A stretch of 7,260 nt of DNA, taken from NCBI GenBank assembly GCA_017395275.1, contig JAFPVN010000263.1, forward strand, positions 1 through 7,260, given 5' to 3'. Below, one piece after another: positions 1-5,366 of the stretch. Numbering within the stretch: position 1 is the first letter of the stretch; each line of letters opens with the position of its first letter. Source of the stretch: Candidatus Methanomethylophilaceae archaeon. Lineage in GTDB: Archaea > Thermoplasmatota > Thermoplasmata > Methanomassiliicoccales > Methanomethylophilaceae. Both the position numbers and the translations under genes were made by a program. The notes beneath the pieces are model-generated. The model did not search any database and was not told the origin of the DNA. It saw nothing but the letters and a program-made list of their open reading frames with translations.

Positions 1-573
1 CAGGAGGGATTGGACCTCAACCTCACTGCGGAGGAGCAGCTGCTGAACGTCATCGGGCAGGACAGGAAGGCCGATGCAAGGAACATGCTGGCACAATTCC
101 TTCTGACCGGTGAGACCGTTACGAACAAGATGTCCACCCTGTCGGGAGGACAGAGGGCGAAGGTCGCGATGTGCATAATGATGCACGGCGAGAAGAACGT
201 CCTGATCCTCGACGAGCCCACCAACTATGTGGACATACAGTCGAAGCACATCCTTGAACAGGCCCTGGCGGAGTACGACGGCGTGGTCATCGCGGTCACC
301 CACGACAGGTACTTTTTGGATAATGTGTGCAACAAGGTGGCCGAGGTCTCCGACGGCACCGTGAAGGTATACAACGGCAACTACACCGACGTCAAGGGAC
401 ATCCGGAGCCCGTGAAGCCCGCCGATCCCGGGGTGACCTACAGGGTGCTGGCACCGTTCACGAACTGGGTGAACGGGAAGAAGTACGTCAAGGGAGACAA
501 AGTCGTCGTTCACAAGGCGGACGAGAAGGGATTCGAGAATGCCCTGAACCAGGGCAAGCTCAAGAAGCTCTGA
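1..573 (+). CDS. ABC-F family ATPase, C-terminal part (5' end outside window)
   Basis: This is the second nucleotide-binding domain of an ABC-F protein, a soluble twin-ATPase class that mostly acts on ribosomes (translation factors or antibiotic protection) and has no membrane domain. The frame is open from base 1, so the TTG at 10 is probably internal and the gene starts to the left. Visible in order are the signature LSGGQ (139-153), Walker B VLILDE followed by PTN (from 199), and the switch histidine in VTHDRYFLD (His at 301-303), then the family's usual ending, YNGNYTDV. Walker A and the whole first domain are missing only because of the window edge. After the ATPase core comes a tail of about 60 residues, with a Pro-rich linker (HPEPVKPADP) and a compact 45-residue module (436-570). 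Subfamily and exact role cannot be fixed from this fragment. The gene converges on the methyltransferase 60 bases away. Confidence 0.9.
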   Translation, partial: QEGLDLNLTAEEQLLNVIGQDRKADARNMLAQFLLTGETVTNKMSTLSGGQRAKVAMCIMMHGEKNVLILDEPTNYVDIQSKHILEQALAEYDGVVIAVTHDRYFLDNVCNKVAEVSDGTVKVYNGNYTDVKGHPEPVKPADPGVTYRVLAPFTNWVNGKKYVKGDKVVVHKADEKGFENALNQGKLKKL

Positions 574-633
574 ATGAAAGTACCTTTATCTCTTCGATGA
601 CGGGAAGGTTCACATCGTCAAAACCGGAATTTG
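574..633. other. Convergent intergenic gap
   Basis: Sixty bases separate the stop codons of the ABC-F gene and the methyltransferase. A weak inverted repeat (TGACG at 598-602, CGTCA at 616-620, 13-base loop) is present, with only short T runs nearby on either strand. Both genes presumably terminate here, but no convincing terminator can be pointed to. Confidence 0.4.
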
Positions 634-1662
634 TCATATCGGTTTCTCGAGGATAACAAGTTCCGAACCCGCATCGAAGTCAGCCCTGTGGATCAGCCTC
701 ATGCCCCTTTCGACCAGGCGGTCGATGTACCGTTCCGCCGTAGGGAGCCAGCATCCGCCGTATCTCTTCCTGCCCTTGCCGTCCCAGGTGTTGAGCGACC
801 ATTCGATGTTCGAGATCTCGTCAGTGGTTGTCCTCTCGGTGTGTCTGCGGAGGATCAGCAATCCCCCTCCCCTTACCGAATCGAACACCCTGTCGCACAT
901 CCTTATGTCCGTGGTGGCCAGGTTGAACGATGAGAACACTATGTCGTACACGCCGATGTCGTCCTTGTAGAAGTCGCCTGCTAAGTACGTGATGTCCTTG
1001 CCATACCTCCTGAAGTTCTCCTCGGCGATCCCCCTCATCATGGGCTGGTCGAACACGTACCCCTTGAGATTCGGATACCTGTGGCAGACGGCTATGGTGT
1101 ACAGCCCGTGCCCTCCGGCGAGGTCCATGAACGTTCTGTATTTCGATAGGTCGACGTGTCTCGCGATCTCGTCGACGACTGACCCTATCCCTCCGCCCAT
1201 GCAGGATTCGCTGATGCTCCTCAGCCATCTCTCGCCCATGACCTGGTCGCGGGGGCGGTACTCCGGACCGTTCCTGAGACGGTCCTCCAGCTCGTCCCAT
1301 CTGTCGAGCTTCTCGAACAGCGTCTCCAGGTTGTTCTCCTGATAGGTGGGGGACGCGGGGTCGAGATAGAGCGCGGAGGCCCTGCTGTTGACGTAGGTAT
1401 CGTTCTCCCTCACCAGCAGATCCAATTGTGCCAGACCTCCGCAGAGCATCTCCGTGAGGTCGGGATCCGTGTGTAATTTGGAACTGAGTTCCGCCGCGGT
1501 GACCGGTACGGAGGTGTGTGCGAACAGGCCGAGCCTGACCGCCGCCCTTATCATATGGACGGAGGCGACGCCCCTCATGTATCCGCCAAGCTTCCCTCTT
1601 ATGAAGTCGTCGCTGCGTATCTCCGGCGAACGGAGCAGGTCCTCGGGGTCGTACTCACTCAA
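634..1662 (-). CDS. Class I SAM-dependent methyltransferase (O-methyltransferase family 2 type)
   Basis: Predicted 342-residue cytoplasmic methyltransferase that moves a methyl group from S-adenosylmethionine to an unknown acceptor. Residues about 28-100 look like the N-terminal dimerisation/winged-helix part of this family (AAVRLGLF, then TAAELSSKL). The SAM fold follows: motif I DLAGGHG at 180-186, then RYPNLKG and the acidic FDQP with Asp205 for the ribose, then AGDFYKD and DIVFSSFNLA, ending in a strand ELVILEKPI. The layout matches Methyltransf_2 enzymes (hydroxyindole, caffeate and polyketide O-methyltransferases), although N-, S- or C-methylation is also possible. I chose the TTG at 1662 because GGAGG lies 9 bases upstream and the start overlaps the ATPase stop by 8 bases. 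The open frame runs on to 1767, but those extra residues are a shadow of the ATPase His-rich tail. It is the last gene of the transporter operon, which suggests work on the transported ligand; this is inference. Confidence 0.85.
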   Translation of the reverse strand: MSEYDPEDLLRSPEIRSDDFIRGKLGGYMRGVASVHMIRAAVRLGLFAHTSVPVTAAELSSKLHTDPDLTEMLCGGLAQLDLLVRENDTYVNSRASALYLDPASPTYQENNLETLFEKLDRWDELEDRLRNGPEYRPRDQVMGERWLRSISESCMGGGIGSVVDEIARHVDLSKYRTFMDLAGGHGLYTIAVCHRYPNLKGYVFDQPMMRGIAEENFRRYGKDITYLAGDFYKDDIGVYDIVFSSFNLATTDIRMCDRVFDSVRGGGLLILRRHTERTTTDEISNIEWSLNTWDGKGRKRYGGCWLPTAERYIDRLVERGMRLIHRADFDAGSELVILEKPI

Positions 1663-2533
1663 AGGGATCCCCCTCCCTCTCCCATTCGTCGTCCTTGCCA
1701 ACGACCAGATGGTCGTGGATGTCATGCTCGTGGGCATGGTCGTGATCGTGATGGTGGTGCTCCGCATGCTCGTACTTGGTGGAGTACTTGGGCACCACCA
1801 GCGGTACGCCCTTGTGGTAGATGATGTCCGACTCGATGCCGTACACCTCCCTGATGAGTTCCTCTGTGACGACCTCGGTTCCGCCGTAGGCGATTATCCT
1901 GCCGTCCTTGATGAACATCAGCTTGTCTGAATAGTGCACCGCGAGATTGATGTCGTGCATGGTCATTATGGTGCACATGCCCCTCTCGCGCACGATGTCC
2001 ATTATCATGTGCATCGTCCGGTGCTGATTGGATATGTCCAGGTTGTTGGTGGGTTCGTCGAGGATGAGCACCGAGGGCTCCTGGACGATGGCTCTGGCGA
2101 TCTGCGCCTTCTGGAACTCTCCTCCGCTTATCTCGTCGGTGTACTTCAGGGCGATATCGGACATCCCCAGGGCATCTATGATCTCGGTCACCTTGTCGAT
2201 GTCCTTCTTCGTCGCACCCCACTCGATGTACGGTTTCCTGCCGATGAGGATGGAATCGAACACCGACATCCTGGATGTCGGTGCGGACTGCGGGACGAAG
2301 GCGATCTTCTTCGCCAGCTCCCTCCCGCCCAGTTTGGATATGTCCGTGCCGTCGACCAGTATCTCGCCCGATGACGGTCTGTGGACCCCGCATACGCACT
2401 TGAGGAAGGTGGTCTTGCCCGTACCGTTGGGTCCGAGTATGGATATGACGCTGTTCTCCACGGATTGGAAGCTGATGCCCTTCAGTACCTCGTTCTTCCC
2501 GTATGAGAACCATATGTCCTTTACGTCGATCAT
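1655..2533 (-). CDS. ABC transporter ATPase, FecE/BtuD type, with histidine-rich C-terminal tail
   Basis: Predicted 292-residue ATP-binding subunit that powers uptake of a metal chelate (siderophore, heme, corrinoid or similar), acting on the cytoplasmic face with the FecCD permease. All motifs are intact: Walker A GPNGTGKTT (34-42), Q-loop Gln82 in FVPQS, signature ISGGEFQKAQIARA (135-148), Walker B VLILDE (155-160), D-loop NNLD (163-166) and switch His193 in TMHDINLA. The tail is odd: residues 256-275 contain 11 His mixed with Asp and Glu (including HHHH), followed by an acidic end. Such stretches are known in proteins that bind or store Ni, Zn or Co, but are not part of the normal FecE/BtuD domain. 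The ATG at 2533 shares ATGA with the permease stop and begins the family's usual N-terminus. The frame stays open upstream to 3418, but that stretch overlaps the permease and reads as low-complexity shadow. Confidence 0.95.
   Translation of the reverse strand: MIDVKDIWFSYGKNEVLKGISFQSVENSVISILGPNGTGKTTFLKCVCGVHRPSSGEILVDGTDISKLGGRELAKKIAFVPQSAPTSRMSVFDSILIGRKPYIEWGATKKDIDKVTEIIDALGMSDIALKYTDEISGGEFQKAQIARAIVQEPSVLILDEPTNNLDISNQHRTMHMIMDIVRERGMCTIMTMHDINLAVHYSDKLMFIKDGRIIAYGGTEVVTEELIREVYGIESDIIYHKGVPLVVPKYSTKYEHAEHHHHDHDHAHEHDIHDHLVVGKDDEWEREGDPFE
1672..1676 (-). promoter_or_regulatory. Ribosome binding site deciding the methyltransferase TTG start
   Basis: GGAGG on the minus strand, inside a longer G-rich purine run (1669-1678), lies 9 bases before the TTG at 1662. 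It sits within the end of the ATPase gene, which supports translational coupling. It is the only strong Shine-Dalgarno-like match in front of the operon genes. Confidence 0.65.
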
Positions 2534-3618
2534 CTCTTTCTGCGCCCCCTGAGCAATATGATTATGAACATCGGGCCGCCGATGGCCGATGTGATGATCC
2601 CGACGGGGATCACTGTGTAGAACGCGAACGACCCTACTATGTATGCCAATAGAAGGACCAGGGCGCCGATTATCATCGATCCGAGCAGGACGTACCTGTT
2701 GTCGTTGCCTATCAGGCGTTTGACGATGTGCGGTCCCACAAGTCCGATGAATCCGATCACGCCCATGAACGATACGACCGTGGCGGTCAGGACGGCGGAG
2801 AGGACGAGTCCGGCGATGCGTGTGTTCCTCACATGCACCCCGACACCTCTGGCGACATCCTCGCCGGATTCCAGGGCGTTGTAGTCCCAGCGCTTGTAGA
2901 TGAAGTATATCGAAACAAGCAGGAGAACGAATCCGACGATGTAGAGGTTCTCCCAGCTCACCTTGCTCAGGCTGCCGAACTGCCAGAACACTATGGCGGA
3001 GAGCGCCACATCGTCCGCTATGTACTGCAGGAACGCGAGTCCAGCGGAGAATATCGAGCTTATGGCCAGACCTGCCAGCACAATGGTCTCCGGCGTGCAT
3101 TCCGTTATCTTGACCAGTAGCAGCATTATCGCCGTCGCAACCATCGCGAAGGCGAACGCCATGAACGTTACCAGCAGAGGGCTGCTGACGTTCGCGTATG
3201 CAGCGGTCTGCCCCACGATTGTACCGCCGTTCATGAAGAGGATGGCTAGCGATGCCCCGAAGGCCGATGCGTTCGAAAGACCCAGCGTGAACGGGGATGC
3301 GAGAGGGTTCCTGAGGATGCTCTGCATGACCGAACCGGCGATGCCTAACGCCGCTCCCGCAAAGAGGGCAGCGACGACCATCCTGAAGCGCAGGTCCCAC
3401 ACGACAGTGCTGTACCACGAGCCGTCCCTGTCGAACAGATACCTCAGTATCTCCCCGTATGTGAGTTTGGTATCGCCTAGGCTGAGCGTGAATAAGGACA
3501 GCAGGATCAGAGCCGCCAGCGATCCGAGGATGAAGAGCTTCTTCCTCCTGGAGTAACGCAGGTATCCCTGGCGGGTCTCGTTGACCTCCTCATCGGTCTG
3601 GATGCGTTCGACCATCAT
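2530..3618 (-). CDS. ABC transporter permease, FecCD/BtuC family
   Basis: Predicted 362-residue integral membrane subunit; in this family two copies form the pathway for a metal chelate. A charged cytoplasmic N-terminus of about 27 residues precedes the first membrane helix (about 28-47). Family hallmarks are present: DLRFRMV (75-81), the GIAGSVMQ turn (92-99), RNPLASPFTLG (103-113) and GFIGLVGPH (289-297), the last lying in the region that couples to the ATPase. Several further hydrophobic helices run to a basic end (RGRRKR). Length is normal for the family. Two adjacent ATG codons (3618 and 3615) could start the protein. Neither has a clear Shine-Dalgarno, and an AT-rich box lies about 26 bases upstream, so a leaderless secondary transcript is possible. 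The gene lies 53 bases after the binding protein and overlaps the ATPase by 4. Confidence 0.95.
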   Translation of the reverse strand: MMVERIQTDEEVNETRQGYLRYSRRKKLFILGSLAALILLSLFTLSLGDTKLTYGEILRYLFDRDGSWYSTVVWDLRFRMVVAALFAGAALGIAGSVMQSILRNPLASPFTLGLSNASAFGASLAILFMNGGTIVGQTAAYANVSSPLLVTFMAFAFAMVATAIMLLLVKITECTPETIVLAGLAISSIFSAGLAFLQYIADDVALSAIVFWQFGSLSKVSWENLYIVGFVLLLVSIYFIYKRWDYNALESGEDVARGVGVHVRNTRIAGLVLSAVLTATVVSFMGVIGFIGLVGPHIVKRLIGNDNRYVLLGSMIIGALVLLLAYIVGSFAFYTVIPVGIITSAIGGPMFIIILLRGRRKR

Positions 3619-3640
3619 TCGCTACCACATCTGCTATCCG

Positions 3641-3679
3641 ATTAAAAAAGGGAAAGGGTTTGGACCGCCGTTCAGGCGG
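3641..3679 (-). terminator. Hairpin plus T6 tract between binding protein and permease
   Basis: On the minus strand, CCGCC and GGCGG (3665-3679) form a 5-bp stem around a 5-base loop containing the binding-protein stop codon. About 15 bases on comes a run of six T (3649-3644). Archaeal RNA polymerase can stop at T tracts, so this may be a partial terminator or RNA-processing site that leaves more binding protein than permease, a common pattern in binding-protein operons. The T run with the following AAT could instead be a TATA-like element for the permease. Confidence 0.35.
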
Positions 3680-4868
3680 CCACAAACTTGTATTCGCCGT
3701 CGTGCTCGATGGTCACTTCCTTGAACAGGGGCATAACCTGTCCGTTGGAGGTCGACTTGCCCACGAAGAAGTCGCTCATGTCCTTTAGGACGTTGGCTCC
3801 GTGGTCCCCGTAGAACACGGTGAAGACGTTGTTGACCTTCTCCCTGAGCTGTTCCTCGGTGAAACCGCCGTAGTTGAAGTAGGCGACCACATAGGCGCTG
3901 GCGAGGGCGCAGTCGTAGTTGATGCTGTCCCAGACGATGGGTACGGTGATGTACATCTTGGGGGCGGACGCGCCTTGGTCATAGAGGTTCTTCATCACGA
4001 GCTGGCTGTCCTGTACGGAGATCTTGTCCGAAGAGGAGGGGTCGATGAGGATCATATCGATGTCCATCAGCGCAAATTCCTCGACGGTCAGGACGACCTT
4101 GGATTCCGTGGATGTCCCTTTGTATGCGTTGCCAGACCCGGTGAGGTCGAAGGGTATGTACGAGGGGAACGTCGTGGTCAGGGGATTGCTTCCCGAGATC
4201 GTGAGCCCTGCCACGTAGATGTTCTTGTCAGAGGTCCCTTTCAGGGATGCGATGTCCGCGATGATCCCGTTGATGCCGTTGATGAGGCTCTCGGCGCGGC
4301 TCTCCTGCTTGAACACCTTTCCGAGGAGGTTGATGTTGAATGTCATGTATTCCGCCAGCTTTCCGTCGTCGCCAGTCATGAATTTCATCTGCTGGTCCTT
4401 GATGACGACGATGGTGCACTGCTTCTCGAGGATCTCGAAGTTGGCGGTGTAGTTCTTCCAGATGCCCTCGGAGGTTATCACCAGGCTGGGGTTCTTGTTT
4501 GCGATCTTCTCTACAGTGGCGGTGTCGAGGGCGTTGTTCGCGTGGGACTGCGTCTCGGTGTCGAGCTTGTCGTAGGGGTATGCGTACGAGTATGCCCTTC
4601 CGTTCTTGTTATCGGTGATGTCCCCGATATCGACTTCTATGACCTTGTCGGCCACATCGAACATCGATGCGAACCTGAGCGGCCCGGTGCTGCCGATGGT
4701 CACGATCCCCTTGTCAAGGTTCTCGGGGACAGAGATGTTCCTCCCCATGGCGTCGGTGACCTCCCCGGAGGAACCGTCCTTGTCCTTGTTCATCATCGCG
4801 AAACCTATCCCGCCCGCGGCAACGACTATGACCACGGTGGCGATTGCTATGATTGCAGATTTCTCCAT
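3672..4868 (-). CDS. Membrane-anchored metal-chelate binding protein (BtuF/FepB-like periplasmic binding protein fold)
   Basis: Predicted 398-residue extracytoplasmic receptor that captures ligand and delivers it to the permease. The N-terminus is a hydrophobic helix (about residues 5-26) after MEKS, with no lipobox cysteine. It therefore probably stays as an uncleaved anchor, or is processed by a signal peptidase, as in many archaeal binding proteins. A short charged and Gly/Ser linker (NKDKDGSSG) leads to VTDAMGRNISVP (37-48), the classic opening of this family. The two-lobed pattern follows, with KIANKNPSLVIT in the first lobe and FALMDIDMILIDPSS in the second. No residue reveals the ligand. 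It heads the operon, and its start (ATG at 4868) has no Shine-Dalgarno but a TATA-like box about 25 bases upstream, which fits a leaderless mRNA. Confidence 0.92.
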   Translation of the reverse strand: MEKSAIIAIATVVIVVAAGGIGFAMMNKDKDGSSGEVTDAMGRNISVPENLDKGIVTIGSTGPLRFASMFDVADKVIEVDIGDITDNKNGRAYSYAYPYDKLDTETQSHANNALDTATVEKIANKNPSLVITSEGIWKNYTANFEILEKQCTIVVIKDQQMKFMTGDDGKLAEYMTFNINLLGKVFKQESRAESLINGINGIIADIASLKGTSDKNIYVAGLTISGSNPLTTTFPSYIPFDLTGSGNAYKGTSTESKVVLTVEEFALMDIDMILIDPSSSDKISVQDSQLVMKNLYDQGASAPKMYITVPIVWDSINYDCALASAYVVAYFNYGGFTEEQLREKVNNVFTVFYGDHGANVLKDMSDFFVGKSTSNGQVMPLFKEVTIEHDGEYKFVAA

Positions 4869-4886
4869 GCATCTTGAAACGGTTAG

Positions 4887-4896
4887 TAATATTTAT
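4887..4896 (-). promoter_or_regulatory. Predicted TATA box of the transporter operon
   Basis: On the minus strand ATAAATATTA is centred about 25 bases before the binding-protein ATG at 4868, the usual distance from an archaeal TATA box to the transcription start. Transcription would begin at or next to the start codon, which explains the absence of a ribosome binding site. The upstream TTAAGG is not a strong BRE. Confidence 0.55.
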
Positions 4897-4925
4897 CCTT
4901 AATTCGTGTTACTAGGTGTAGGGGT

Positions 4926-4941
4926 ATGGGTATATACCCAT
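4926..4941. repeat. Perfect 16-base palindrome, possible operator
   Basis: ATGGGTATATACCCAT reads the same on both strands and lies 58 bases upstream of the binding-protein start codon, or about 30 bases upstream of that gene's TATA box. Its dyad shape fits a dimeric repressor or activator, for example a metal-responsive regulator of the importer. Its TATATA centre could also act as a TATA box in either direction. No regulator gene is in the window. Confidence 0.45.
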
Positions 4942-4959
4942 GCGGGTTAGGTATCATGC

Positions 4960-5040
4960 TGGCACATTAATAGTCGAGGGAACGGAGATCCCCGTCCTTT
5001 GCAGTCCTCTTGCAGAACTAAGCGACAGCCTCGAGTTTTT
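4960..5040 (+). ncRNA. Possible small RNA (weak candidate)
   Basis: A 6-bp closing stem (TCGAGG 4974-4979 with CCTCGA 5029-5034) is followed directly by G and five T (5036-5040), as at an archaeal terminator. Inside it are a small hairpin (ACGG 4982-4985, CCGT 4992-4995) and a near-tandem repeat ending TTGCAG (4999-5004, 5010-5015). The TATATA at the palindrome lies about 26 bases before 4960. The start is only estimated from that box, and chance pairing is quite possible. Confidence 0.18.
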
Positions 5041-5182
5041 CCCGATCCGTCCGCAATCTTTCTGAGGATACATCGATCATTCGATTGCCTTCGATAACAT
5101 ACCGATTCTTCGAATCGGGGTATCATCATACATTTACTAGGTATTAAAATCAAAATCATACCCGATAAAATGGCTCTCTAAG

Positions 5183-5204
5183 TTTTAGGGTGGTTGCCCT
5201 AAAA
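5183..5204. repeat. Inverted repeat, 8-base perfect arms
   Basis: TTTTAGGG (5183-5190) and CCCTAAAA (5197-5204) flank a 6-base spacer. No T tract follows the stem on either strand, so a terminator is unlikely. The TTAGG/CCTAA half-sites resemble those of DtxR-family iron regulators, but the spacing is not the textbook one. Operator or RNA hairpin remain open. Confidence 0.4.
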
Positions 5205-5275
5205 TCAGATCCTGCGCTCATGGAGGATTCCCGTCATAGCATTTCAGGCTATTGCTGGCTGCTTTGTTTCTAAAT

Positions 5276-5326
5276 TATTTTGTTGTAATTATTTGCAACG
5301 AAATATTTTGTTTCATTTTTTTGCAA
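5276..5326 (+). repeat. Two 23-base imperfect direct repeats upstream of the ATPase gene
   Basis: Copies at 5276-5298 and 5304-5326 match at 19 of 23 positions, both starting TATTTTGTT and ending TTTGCAA, with a 28-base period. The first copy also sits in a dyad (TTTTGTTG 5278-5285, CAACGAAA 5296-5303). The pair ends 12 bases before the TATA box, a position suited to an activator or a repressor. AT-rich composition raises the chance of coincidental similarity. Confidence 0.45.
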
Positions 5327-5337
5327 TTTTTGATAAC

Positions 5338-5345
5338 TATAAATA
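5338..5345 (+). promoter_or_regulatory. Predicted TATA box of the DUF234-type ATPase gene
   Basis: TATAAATA is centred about 25 bases before the ATG at 5367, giving a transcript with little or no leader. A partial AAAGG lies just two bases before the ATG, too close to act as a normal ribosome binding site. Confidence 0.6.
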
Positions 5346-5366
5346 CGGCGTTCACGACTAAAGGTC

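Larger units (their letters stand above)
4869..5366. other. AT-rich divergent intergenic region, 498 bases
   Basis: No supported protein gene lies here. The region contains, in order, the operon promoter (4887-4896), a 16-base palindrome (4926-4941), a possible small RNA (about 4960-5040), a short hairpin (5102-5118), an 8-base-arm dyad (5183-5204), a pair of 23-base imperfect direct repeats (5276-5326) and the TATA box of the plus-strand ATPase gene (5338-5345). The 9-mer TTACTAGGT occurs twice (4909-4917, 5134-5142). An open minus-strand frame of 70 codons (4947-5159) is present but looks random. The region is rich in possible control sites and long for a simple divergent promoter. Confidence 0.6.

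Noticed and set aside
598..620. Bidirectional terminator hairpin between the ABC-F and methyltransferase genes.
   Set aside because: Five-base arms with a 13-base loop and no adjoining T tract are too weak to call.
1663..1767. N-terminal extension of the methyltransferase back to an ATG at 1767.
   Set aside because: The added residues (many Thr, Ser, Met) are the shadow of the His-rich codons of the ATPase, and the TTG at 1662 has a good ribosome binding site.
2534..3418. The ATPase frame stays open far upstream of its chosen start, giving a possible 587-residue protein.
   Set aside because: The extra part overlaps the well-supported permease in another frame, is rich in Arg/His/Gly with no domain, and the ATG at 2533 gives the family N-terminus with an ATGA coupling.
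3801..4877. Long plus-strand open frame of 358 codons opposite the binding protein.
   Set aside because: It mirrors the binding-protein gene, is full of Val/Asp/Gly expected from the antisense of GC-rich codons, and has no recognisable domain or promoter.
4947..5159. Minus-strand open frame of 70 codons in the intergenic region.
   Set aside because: No ribosome binding site or domain, mixed Cys/Arg composition, and it lies across the hairpins and repeats; probably chance.
5183..5204. Rho-independent-like terminator reading of the TTTTAGGG/CCCTAAAA dyad.
   Set aside because: No T run follows the stem in either direction and no gene ends nearby.
5271..5330. CRISPR-like reading of the direct repeats.
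   Set aside because: Only two imperfect copies with a 5-base gap and no cas genes; a promoter-proximal operator is the simpler reading.
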